11,979 nucleotides of DNA from Pseudobdellovibrionaceae bacterium (lineage in GTDB: Bacteria > Bdellovibrionota > Bdellovibrionia > Bdellovibrionales > JAMPXM01). Both the position numbers and the translations under genes were made by a program. Shown here one piece after another: positions 6,229 through 11,979 of this stretch. Every line of letters starts with the position of its first letter. Positions within the stretch are counted from its first letter, which is position 1. Under the pieces are notes generated by a model. That model was not told the origin of the DNA. It saw only the letters and a list, made by a program, of their open reading frames with translations, and did not search any database. The stretch is from positions 1-11,979 of the forward strand of contig CAJYIL010000041.1 of NCBI GenBank assembly GCA_913774795.1, in the 5' to 3' direction.

Positions 6229-7365
6229 CGTGCGATCGCGGTCGCGCGTCTCGACGACGACGGTCAGGCTCATCGCTGAGAAGATCATCTTGTGAACGAC
6301 AATCGATTTGTGCGCGAGAGCTTGCGCGACTTGCTCGGCGAGCGGCGAGGCGAAGGCTCCTTGGCATGTCGCCGTGACGCTTGAGAGTTCATCCGTCGCA
6401 AGAGGCAAAACTTGCGAGATCGCTCCGAGGGTCTCGGCGGGTGAGGTGATCAATAGCGAGACGCGCCCGCCGGCCACGTGAGAATCAAGCATCTGGGGAA
6501 GCGGCAAAGACACTTTTTGCAAAGCCGCCGAAACTTGAGAGAACGCGGTCACAAGATCGGGAACATCGAGAGTCATCCAGCGCACGTCTTTGTGTGAATT
6601 CACAGAAATGATTCGAGCCTGTTCGTACATTGGAGCCGCCTCGTCAATAACGGTTTCGCGTTCATGTTCGCCGTGCGCCATGCACAAGACCAAAGGAATT
6701 TTCAAAAGTGCTGCAAGCTCAACGCTGCGGTAGTGGAGAACCTTCGCTCCCCAGAAAGTCATATCCAAAAGTTGAGCATAGGAAAGATGCGGGAGATGGC
6801 GCGTGCCCGAAACGACATTTGGATCAGCGGAGTGAACGCCATCGACATCTTTTCGAATCTCGCAGCGTGACGCTTTAAAATAGGCCGCCATCGCGACTGC
6901 GGTCACGTCGGATCCGCCACGACCAAGAGTCGTGATCTCTTTTGATTTGGGTGAAACCCCTTGAAAGCCTGCGAGAACGACAACATGCCCGCGACCGAGT
7001 TCGGCTTCGACACGAACGGGCTTCACATCGGTAATGCGTGCGCTCGAATGCAGTTCATCCGTCATGATGCCGGCTTGCGAGCCAGTAAAGCTGATCGACG
7101 GGACACCGCGATCATTCAGAGCCATACTCACCAACGCCATCGAGATGCGTTCTCCGGTCGTGAGGAGCATGTCGAATTCTCGGCGATTGGGCGAACTTGA
7201 AACCGAGTAGGCGAGGGACACAAGTTGGTCGGTGGTTTTTCCCATCGCGCTGACGACGAGAAGAACAGATTCGCCGGCGGCGTGAAGCCGGGCCACGCGA
7301 TCTGCGACAGATTGAATTTGATCGGGGCGAGCGAGGGAAGAGCCGCCGTATTTTTGAACGATCAT
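6202..7365 (-). CDS. lysC: Aspartate kinase (aspartokinase)
   Basis: The 387-aa protein should phosphorylate L-aspartate with ATP, the first step toward diaminopimelate/lysine, methionine and threonine. The amino-acid kinase domain has KYGGSS at residues 5-10 (usual KFGGTS), TTGER at 69-73, GRGGSD at 148-153, DVDGVHSADP at 173-182 and WGAKVLHYRSVELA at 205-218. Residues ~253-387 should form two ACT domains for feedback inhibition, but they diverge: the usual glycine-rich ligand-binding turns (for example SVVG-x-GM) are replaced by SSVTATCQGAFASPLA, so allosteric control may be altered. It follows mltD by 34 bp on the same strand. A 7-bp hairpin sits just before the ATG, and no standard Shine-Dalgarno is visible. 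Its last eight codons lie within the right copy of the 40-bp repeat. Confidence 0.92.
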   Translation of the reverse strand: MIVQKYGGSSLARPDQIQSVADRVARLHAAGESVLLVVSAMGKTTDQLVSLAYSVSSSPNRREFDMLLTTGERISMALVSMALNDRGVPSISFTGSQAGIMTDELHSSARITDVKPVRVEAELGRGHVVVLAGFQGVSPKSKEITTLGRGGSDVTAVAMAAYFKASRCEIRKDVDGVHSADPNVVSGTRHLPHLSYAQLLDMTFWGAKVLHYRSVELAALLKIPLVLCMAHGEHERETVIDEAAPMYEQARIISVNSHKDVRWMTLDVPDLVTAFSQVSAALQKVSLPLPQMLDSHVAGGRVSLLITSPAETLGAISQVLPLATDELSSVTATCQGAFASPLAEQVAQALAHKSIVVHKMIFSAMSLTVVVETRDRDRTLQALHELT

Positions 7366-7368
7366 GAC

Positions 7369-7388
7369 AAGCCGCCAAAGAGCGGCTT
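7369..7388 (-). promoter_or_regulatory. Hairpin over the lysC ribosome-binding region
   Basis: AAGCCGC at 7369-7375 pairs with GCGGCTT at 7382-7388 around a 6-nt loop. In the minus-strand mRNA the 3' arm ends three bases before the lysC ATG, so ribosome access would require opening the stem. The U-tract after it on the minus strand is only UU, so it is a poor terminator for mltD. It could control lysC translation or simply separate the two genes. Confidence 0.45.
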
Positions 7389-7399
7389 TTAGGGGCCGC

Positions 7400-8593
7400 T
7401 TAGTTCGCCGCCTCTTGCGTGATGCCAGGGGCCGACTGTTGTTGCAAACGCGAGTATTGCGCCACCATCAACGACGCGCCTTTCGGAACTCGAATCTGGT
7501 GTCCTCTCACTTCGCGCGGAATAAAGCCTCTTGTCAATTCTGGGTTGAGTTCCATGAGGTACTTGCCGCTCACTCCCAAATAGCCCGCGAGGTTCATGAG
7601 GTCGGTGCCGCCTGGAACGCGGATCGTGTCGTACGCGAGAGGGACTTGATACTCGAGTTCACGGAATCCGTACAAAGCCGGCGCCTTTGCTATCAACGTC
7701 GCCGCGATGATCTTCGGGACATAGTCGGTCGTTTCGCGAGGCAGCGCTTTTTTGTCAGCGAGTTCCCAGAAGTTGTTTGTCCCGTGGCGCTTGATCAAGC
7801 GGCGAACGCCAGTCTCGCCCATATTGTACGAAGCTGCGACCAAGTACCACGAGTTGAATTCGTTATTGAGAAACTTCATGTACGCGATCGCCGACTGAGT
7901 CGACTTTGCGAAGTCACGGCGCTCGTCGATCCACCACGAGATGTTCAAGCCGTAGTGACGGCCGGTTGAGGCGATGAACTGCCAGAGACCGACCGCGCCC
8001 ATGTGAGAGGCGGCGTCCGGTCGAAAACCGCTCTCGATCATCGCAAGGTAAACGAGATCTTGCGGGAGACCCGCACGCTGAAGTTCGTCTTCGATCTGCG
8101 GAACATAACGGGACGATCGCTCAAGCCACTTCTTGAAGGAGCTTCTTCCGTCTGTTTGAAACCATTTGATCCAGCTCGAAACGCGGTCGTTGTACGTGAC
8201 CGGGATATCGAAGATGAAGGGCGTTTCGTTCTTCGATGTCGAAACTTGAACGTTCGAAGTTTCGAGCGAGCTCAAAGTTTTTAAAGGAATAGGCGGAGGT
8301 TCATTCTCGACGACCATCGCACGCGCCAACCCTTTTTGCGCGAGAAGATCGCCCAAGATCGACGGCTTCGCGTGAATCTGCGCGATGCGCTCGAGCGTGA
8401 TGGGCCCTGGCAGACGTGCGGGCGTCTCTTCAGGATTCTGGAGCTCTTTCGCGATTTCAGATTTGACGAGCGGATCGCGCGTCGCGAAGCGCTTCGCACT
8501 GCGCGCGCGTTGAACCGTTTTCGTTGGCGTCGGCGCCGTTGTCGCGCAACCCGCAACGAGAGTTGCGACAGCTAAGAGCAGAAGTTTTTTCAT
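7400..8593 (-). CDS. mltD: Membrane-bound lytic murein transglycosylase D (lipoprotein)
   Basis: The 397-aa protein begins with a lipoprotein signal peptide and a LVAGC lipobox (Cys16), so it should be anchored in the outer membrane facing the periplasm. Residues ~165-310 are a goose-lysozyme/SLT-type transglycosylase domain: catalytic Glu187 in MIESGF, then GLWQF (202-206) and AASYNMGETG (253-262). One LysM-like peptidoglycan-binding repeat lies at ~323-370 (IRVPGGTDLMNLA, then ELNPEL). It cleaves the MurNAc-GlcNAc bond with 1,6-anhydro product formation, in wall turnover and possibly in letting appendages through. E. coli MltD has more LysM copies. Residues ~20-130 are an uncharacterised, Pro/Ser/Thr/Lys-rich N-terminal region. 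It is 34 bp upstream of lysC and diverges from the flagellar operon, with a 245-bp intergenic region between. Confidence 0.9.
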   Translation of the reverse strand: MKKLLLLAVATLVAGCATTAPTPTKTVQRARSAKRFATRDPLVKSEIAKELQNPEETPARLPGPITLERIAQIHAKPSILGDLLAQKGLARAMVVENEPPPIPLKTLSSLETSNVQVSTSKNETPFIFDIPVTYNDRVSSWIKWFQTDGRSSFKKWLERSSRYVPQIEDELQRAGLPQDLVYLAMIESGFRPDAASHMGAVGLWQFIASTGRHYGLNISWWIDERRDFAKSTQSAIAYMKFLNNEFNSWYLVAASYNMGETGVRRLIKRHGTNNFWELADKKALPRETTDYVPKIIAATLIAKAPALYGFRELEYQVPLAYDTIRVPGGTDLMNLAGYLGVSGKYLMELNPELTRGFIPREVRGHQIRVPKGASLMVAQYSRLQQQSAPGITQEAAN

Positions 8594-8768
8594 TCGATCA
8601 TCTTAAGGTGCGCTTCAGGGAAGAGCGAGAAGTCTAAGAGGCGCGCGACCGAAGTCGTGACGCCGTTCATGACGCCTTCACAAGAGCATTTCGACGGAAT
8701 TTTGACGCTCACTCGGCACGAGCGCGAATAACTTGAGGCTAGAACTGAAAGCTCGACCACGAACTGTG

Positions 8769-8784
8769 TGGCACTTGGCTTGCT
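8769..8784 (+). promoter_or_regulatory. Sigma-54 (RpoN) -24/-12 promoter of the flgF operon
   Basis: TGGCAC at 8769-8774, five bases, then TTGCT at 8780-8784 is an exact match to the RpoN consensus TGGCAC-N5-TTGCW. The GG (8770-8771) and GC (8782-8783) dinucleotides are correctly spaced. Transcription should begin near 8795, leaving a ~44-nt leader before flgF. RpoN promoters need an enhancer-binding activator, as for class II/III flagellar genes in many Gram-negatives. TGACGC occurs at 8658, 8670 and 8703 upstream and could be part of an activator site; this is speculative. The rest of the 8594-8838 gap shows no gene. Confidence 0.85.
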
Positions 8785-8796
8785 CTACATAGTGTT

Positions 8797-8814
8797 GCGG
8801 AGAAGGATCTCCGC
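8797..8814 (+). promoter_or_regulatory. 5' leader hairpin upstream of flgF
   Basis: GCGGAGA (8797-8803) pairs perfectly with TCTCCGC (8808-8814) around an AGGA tetraloop. It would sit at the very 5' end of the RpoN-driven mRNA, 12 nt before the flgF Shine-Dalgarno. Such a stem commonly protects the mRNA 5' end; an AGGA loop could also act as a ribosome or protein landing site. Role inferred only. Confidence 0.5.
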
Positions 8815-8838
8815 GAAAGCTCGACTAAGGAGCAGGTC

Positions 8839-9651
8839 ATGAGCAAGGGCATTTTCACAGCGGTGAGCGGAGCGATGGCACAGAGTGCGAAGCTCGATAC
8901 CATCGCCAACAACTTAGCGAACGTGAACACGCCCGGATTCAAGCGCGACCAGCAGGTCTTTAAAGAATATCTCACCGCCTACGAGAAAGAGCCCGCGACG
9001 ATCACGGTTCCGCGCGTACCCGCTTCGATTGAATCGTTCTACGATGCGCAAGGCGGCGATAAATCGTACGTCGACGTTGCGGGCACCTACACGAACTTCG
9101 AACAGGGCTCTCTTCGCGTGACGGGTAATAAATTCGATCTCGCGATCGAAGGTGACGGACTCTTCGAAGTCGCGACTCCGCAAGGCATTCGCTACACGCG
9201 CGCGGGTGACTTCACGGTCAACAACGAAGGCACGCTCGTAACGAAACAGGGCTTCCCTGTTTTGAAAGACGGAGGCGAAGGTGCACCGGCCGAAGGCCGC
9301 ATGATCAAGTTCGATCTCAATCAGTCGGACGTTTCGATTTCTCCAGAAGGACTGATCAAAAGCGGCAATCAAGATCTCGGCCGCTTGGCTCTGACGAAGT
9401 TCGGGAACAAAGACGTTCTCCGCAAAGTCGGATCGAATATGTACATGCTTAAAGAAAATCTCGAACCACAGCGTGAACCGGCAAACGCCAAGATCAGCCA
9501 GGGCATGCTTGAAGGTTCAAACGTGAACATCGTCCGCGAAATGACGGACATGATTCAAGCCACCCGGGTCTTCGAATCGACGCAGAAGGCGATTTCTGCG
9601 TACGACCAGATGAACGGGAAGGCCGTAAACGAAATCCCGAAATTGAAATAA
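8839..9651 (+). CDS. flgF: Flagellar basal-body proximal rod protein FlgF
   Basis: The protein is 270 aa, and AAGGAG lies six bases before the ATG. The N-terminus MSKGIFTAVSGAMAQSAKL followed by TIANNLANVNTPGFKR is the hallmark of rod/hook proteins. The C-terminus has the paired motif LEGSNVNIVREMTDMI and then STQKAISAYDQMN. The central part holds the FlgG-type beta domain, with LAIEGDGLFEVATPQG and YTRAGDF. FlgF is one of the four rod proteins, exported by the flagellar type III system without a cleaved signal, and assembled in the periplasm. Placement before flgG and the divergence from FlgG support FlgF rather than a second FlgG. It is the first gene of the RpoN-controlled operon. Confidence 0.92.
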   Translation: MSKGIFTAVSGAMAQSAKLDTIANNLANVNTPGFKRDQQVFKEYLTAYEKEPATITVPRVPASIESFYDAQGGDKSYVDVAGTYTNFEQGSLRVTGNKFDLAIEGDGLFEVATPQGIRYTRAGDFTVNNEGTLVTKQGFPVLKDGGEGAPAEGRMIKFDLNQSDVSISPEGLIKSGNQDLGRLALTKFGNKDVLRKVGSNMYMLKENLEPQREPANAKISQGMLEGSNVNIVREMTDMIQATRVFESTQKAISAYDQMNGKAVNEIPKLK

Positions 9652-9657
9652 AAAAGG

Positions 9658-9673
9658 CGCGCCTGTAGGCGCG
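9658..9673 (+). promoter_or_regulatory. Intergenic stem-loop between flgF and flgG
   Basis: CGCGCC (9658-9663) pairs with GGCGCG (9668-9673) around a TGTA tetraloop. There is no T-run after it, so it is unlikely to stop transcription. It lies 16 bp before the flgG ATG and could tune translation of flgG or stabilise processed mRNA ends to set different levels for FlgF (few copies) and FlgG (many copies). Confidence 0.45.
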
Positions 9674-9689
9674 ACAGAGGTAAATCCAG

Positions 9690-10475
9690 ATGCTTCGTTC
9701 ACTCACGACAGCCGCAACCGGAATGCAAGCGCAGCAACAGAACATGGATACGATTGCCAACAACTTGGCGAACGTTTCAACGTCGGGCTTCAAGCGTTCA
9801 CGCGCGGAGTTCGAAGACCTGTTGTACCAAACTCAAAAAGAGCCGGGTGCTGCGAGCGGTCTCAACGCGGTTTCACCAACGGGAGTACAAACCGGTCTCG
9901 GCGTAAAAACCGCGGCGGTCCAAAAAGACTTCGAAGTCGGCGCCGCGAAGATCACGAATAATCCTCTCGACATGATGATCGAAGGCCCAGGCTTCTTTCC
10001 GATCCAGATAGCCGATGGCCAAGTCGGTTACACGCGTGACGGGCAGTTTAAGCCGAACGCTAATGGCGTCATCGTCGATAAAAATGGAAACTCGTTGATC
10101 CCGCAGATCACGATCCCGCAAGGAACAACGGGGATTGATGTGGGTGCCGACGGAAAAGTATCGGTCGTCGTCGGCAACAATAAAGACATTCAAAACATCG
10201 GTCAGATCAACACGTTTAACTTCATCAACCCAGCAGGCCTCAAGGCTCTCGGTAAGAACTTGTTCGCACCCACGGGCTCGAGCGGTCAACCTCAGCAGGG
10301 AACACCGGGCCAAGGCGGCTTCGGCGAAATCGCATCGAAACAAGTTGAAGGCTCGAACGTCAACATCGTTGACGAGATGGTGAACATGATCACGGCGCAA
10401 CGTTCGTATGAAACGAACTCGAAAGTGATTCAGGCGTCTGACCAAATGCTCCAGTACATGAACCAGTTGAAGTGA
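9690..10475 (+). CDS. flgG: Flagellar distal rod protein FlgG
   Basis: The 261-aa length is typical of FlgG. It starts MLRSLTTAATGMQAQQQNM followed by TIANNLANVSTSGFKR, has DLLYQ and PTGVQTGLGVK in the expected FlgG-specific positions, a central NPLDMMIEGPGFFPI segment, and ends with VEGSNVNIVDEMVNMITAQRSYE-type and SDQMLQYMNQLK sequences (described in parts). FlgG polymerises into the distal rod that spans the periplasm inside the P and L rings. GAGG lies 9 bases before the ATG. A short Gln/Gly/Pro linker at ~residues 198-210 (SGQPQQGTPGQGGFG) is within family variation. It is separated from flgF by 38 bp and from flgA by 6 bp. Confidence 0.96.
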   Translation: MLRSLTTAATGMQAQQQNMDTIANNLANVSTSGFKRSRAEFEDLLYQTQKEPGAASGLNAVSPTGVQTGLGVKTAAVQKDFEVGAAKITNNPLDMMIEGPGFFPIQIADGQVGYTRDGQFKPNANGVIVDKNGNSLIPQITIPQGTTGIDVGADGKVSVVVGNNKDIQNIGQINTFNFINPAGLKALGKNLFAPTGSSGQPQQGTPGQGGFGEIASKQVEGSNVNIVDEMVNMITAQRSYETNSKVIQASDQMLQYMNQLK

Positions 10476-10481
10476 GTTTAG

Positions 10482-11432
10482 ATGATTAAAGTTCTCGTTC
10501 TTCTTTTGATCGCTTCTGTGAGTTATGCGGAGAACCGCGTAACCGTGAAGCCCGTTGTCGAAGTCGAGATGTCAAAAACCGACATCACGCTCTCGGACAT
10601 CGTGATCGCGAAAGGCTTGAGCCGCTCGGCGCTCGAGAAGTTTCGCACGATCAAACTCAGCGATGCACCCGCGCAAGGGGAGTCGCGTGTGTTCACATCT
10701 GAAGTCGTCAGCGAATCCATTCGCGGCGATCTCGAATCTGTTGAAGCTGAATTGGGCGAGCACTTCGACATTAAGATTCCCTCGCGCGTAACCGTGACAA
10801 AGAAAAAAGCGTCGATGAGTGCGGCGGATTTGCGAACACAATTGATGGCCGCGTTCAAATCGCAATGCCCGGAGTGTGAGTTCGAGATTTCAGGTCTCGT
10901 CACTCCGAACGTCACGAAACTGAGCGAAGGGGCTCGTTGGGCGCTTCGTACGCGTGGTGAACTTCCGAAAGGCTCGTTCTCGTATCCGATCGAAGTTTCG
11001 GTGTCGGATGTTCCGGTTCAAACTTATTGGGTTTCAGGACAGTTGAGCGTTCGTCGTTCGGTTCCGGTCGCGGCTCGGGAAATTGGCGTGGGTGAGCGCA
11101 TCCAGCCGGAAGATCTGATCACGCAAATGAAAGATGTCACTTTTTCCAGTGATGCACCGATCGCGCTCAGTGATTTGTCTTCAGGAGTAACAGCGCGATC
11201 GATCTCGGCCGGGCAAATCGTTTTCCGCTCGGCTCTTCGCCGCGAACTCGCGGTCAAAATGGGCGACACGGTGAAAGTTCAATCGGGAACAGACGAGTGG
11301 CAAATTTCTCTCGCGGGCGTATCGCAGTCGTCGGGTTACATCGGCGACTCGGTGAAAGTGAAGATCCCTTCGACGTCAAAGATCGTTGCGGGAATTTTGA
11401 AAGACAAAGGCATTGTTGAGGTGATTCAGTGA
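10482..11432 (+). CDS. flgA: Flagellar P-ring assembly chaperone FlgA
   Basis: The protein is 316 aa, longer than the ~220 aa enteric FlgA. A signal peptide ending in SVSYA (residues 1-16) sends it to the periplasm, where FlgA helps FlgI form the P ring around the rod. Residues ~190-255 form the SAF-like domain (SVPVAAREIGVGERIQPEDL, then SISAGQIVFRSALR). The end, VKVKIPSTSKIVAGILKDKG, is the characteristic FlgA C-terminal strand pattern. The N-terminal ~110 residues are an added domain also seen in long FlgA forms; a CPEC pair lies at 129-132. It begins six bases after the flgG stop, and its TGA overlaps the GTG start of flgH, so the operon is tightly coupled. Confidence 0.9.
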   Translation: MIKVLVLLLIASVSYAENRVTVKPVVEVEMSKTDITLSDIVIAKGLSRSALEKFRTIKLSDAPAQGESRVFTSEVVSESIRGDLESVEAELGEHFDIKIPSRVTVTKKKASMSAADLRTQLMAAFKSQCPECEFEISGLVTPNVTKLSEGARWALRTRGELPKGSFSYPIEVSVSDVPVQTYWVSGQLSVRRSVPVAAREIGVGERIQPEDLITQMKDVTFSSDAPIALSDLSSGVTARSISAGQIVFRSALRRELAVKMGDTVKVQSGTDEWQISLAGVSQSSGYIGDSVKVKIPSTSKIVAGILKDKGIVEVIQ

Positions 11433-11979
11433 CACGCATTTTAGTGATTGTAGCCTGTGCTTTTGTTCTCTCGGGATGTGCTTCGCTTTCGAAAGCCTGG
11501 AAGTCGCTCATCGGTCACGACGAGGATCCGATCTCGAAAGTCACGACACCACGTTTTAGCGAAACCGATAACGTGAAGGTCACCGATAATAAACAGTACC
11601 GCCGTATGAACCGTCAGCGCTTCGAAGAAGAAGCCGACGTAAAAGCGGATGCCGGCTCACTGTGGGTCATGGAAGGCCAGGGCGCTTATTTGTTTTCGCA
11701 AAACCAAATGCGCATGGTCGGCGATCTTTTGAACGTCAAGATCGAAGGCGCTCCACGCACGCAGCTCCAGACAAAGACAAAGGTCATCTCGAATCTGCTC
11801 TCACGTCTTGAGAGCTCTCAGATGAGGGGGCCGGCCTCGGCTCCGGCAGCGGCGGCAGCTCCGGCGCCAGCCGCCGAGACGGCAGCAGCTTCGGGTGGTG
11901 GAGACGACAAAGCGGCGGCGACTCCTGACGCCAGCGGTTTCAATGTTTCGGTTGTTCCGACTCGCATTGTTGAGCAGTT
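11429..11979 (+). CDS. flgH: Flagellar L-ring lipoprotein FlgH (3' end outside window)
   Basis: The start is GTG at 11429-11431, overlapping the flgA stop as GTGA, and the frame stays open to the right edge (183 codons visible). The product begins MTRILVIVACAFVLSGC with the lipobox LSGC (Cys17), so it is an outer-membrane lipoprotein. SLWVMEGQGAYLFSQNQMR and VGDLLNVKIEG (residues ~77-107) match the conserved FlgH segments before the long beta region. FlgH forms the L ring, the outer-membrane bushing of the flagellar rod. Unusual here: residues ~134-168 are an Ala/Pro/Gly-rich low-complexity insert, after which family-like sequence resumes (FNVSVVPTRIVEQ). Without the rest, total length cannot be judged. 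Identification rests on lipobox, motifs and operon order. Confidence 0.88.
   Translation, partial: MTRILVIVACAFVLSGCASLSKAWKSLIGHDEDPISKVTTPRFSETDNVKVTDNKQYRRMNRQRFEEEADVKADAGSLWVMEGQGAYLFSQNQMRMVGDLLNVKIEGAPRTQLQTKTKVISNLLSRLESSQMRGPASAPAAAAAPAPAAETAAASGGGDDKAAATPDASGFNVSVVPTRIVEQ

Noticed and set aside
7364..7969. Plus-strand 201-codon open frame
   Set aside because: It lies antisense to mltD, whose SLT and LysM motifs are clear; the product is Arg-rich and has no recognisable motif or ribosome-binding site.
8896..9775. Similar DNA at the 5' ends of flgF and flgG (IANNLANV-coding segment)
   Set aside because: Explained by the paralogy of rod proteins, not a mobile or regulatory repeat.
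9873..10445. Minus-strand 190-codon open frame
   Set aside because: Shadow of flgG, which is certain; the long frame results from codon bias.
1..11979. CRISPR array, tRNA or rRNA genes
   Set aside because: No regularly spaced short repeats and no tRNA or rRNA signature sequences were seen.

Overview
The window looks like a chromosome segment from a flagellated Gram-negative bacterium. It has a FlgH L-ring lipoprotein, an MltD-type lipoprotein transglycosylase, several Sec-type signal peptides and moderately high G+C. The flgF-flgG-flgA-flgH order and the general protein style suggest Bdellovibrionota or another 'deltaproteobacterial' lineage. That placement is inference, because there is no rRNA or other decisive marker here.

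Layout. (1) 1-407: the 3' end of recA, with an unusual Ala/Lys-rich tail. (2) 408-740: no convincing gene, but a dense series of GC-rich stem-loops. One whole hairpin loop is perfectly complementary to a segment downstream, and the series ends in a good intrinsic terminator. I read this as a candidate structured non-coding RNA or leader. (3) 740-1155: a doubtful small ORF and otherwise nothing I recognise. (4) 1156-2672, minus strand: two translationally coupled genes, an exported C39-like (papain-fold) cysteine peptidase candidate followed by a DUF5829-like protein. (5) 2744-4582, plus strand, divergent from the previous pair: an exported DUF3857/transglutaminase-like protein. (6) 4562-6228: an inserted cassette bounded by an exact 40-bp direct repeat (4562-4601 and 6189-6228). 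It carries a small KTSC-like protein and a STAS-GHKL ATPase fusion, both on the minus strand. (7) 8593-6202, minus strand: mltD followed by lysC (aspartate kinase with divergent ACT domains). (8) 8769-11979, plus strand: a canonical sigma-54 promoter, then flgF, flgG, flgA and flgH. These encode the rod, P-ring chaperone and L-ring parts of the flagellum. flgH runs off the window.

How it fits together. The flagellar genes are one operon with tight spacing, including a GTGA overlap between flgA and flgH, and probably depend on RpoN plus an enhancer-binding protein. The two most unusual elements are the structured RNA locus after recA and the cassette. The repeat flanking the cassette spans the convergent 3' ends of the transglutaminase gene and lysC. 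Because both stop codons lie in the repeat, both genes remain intact after insertion. With only one repeat copy, the two genes would overlap tail-to-tail by 8 bp, which is presumably the ancestral state.
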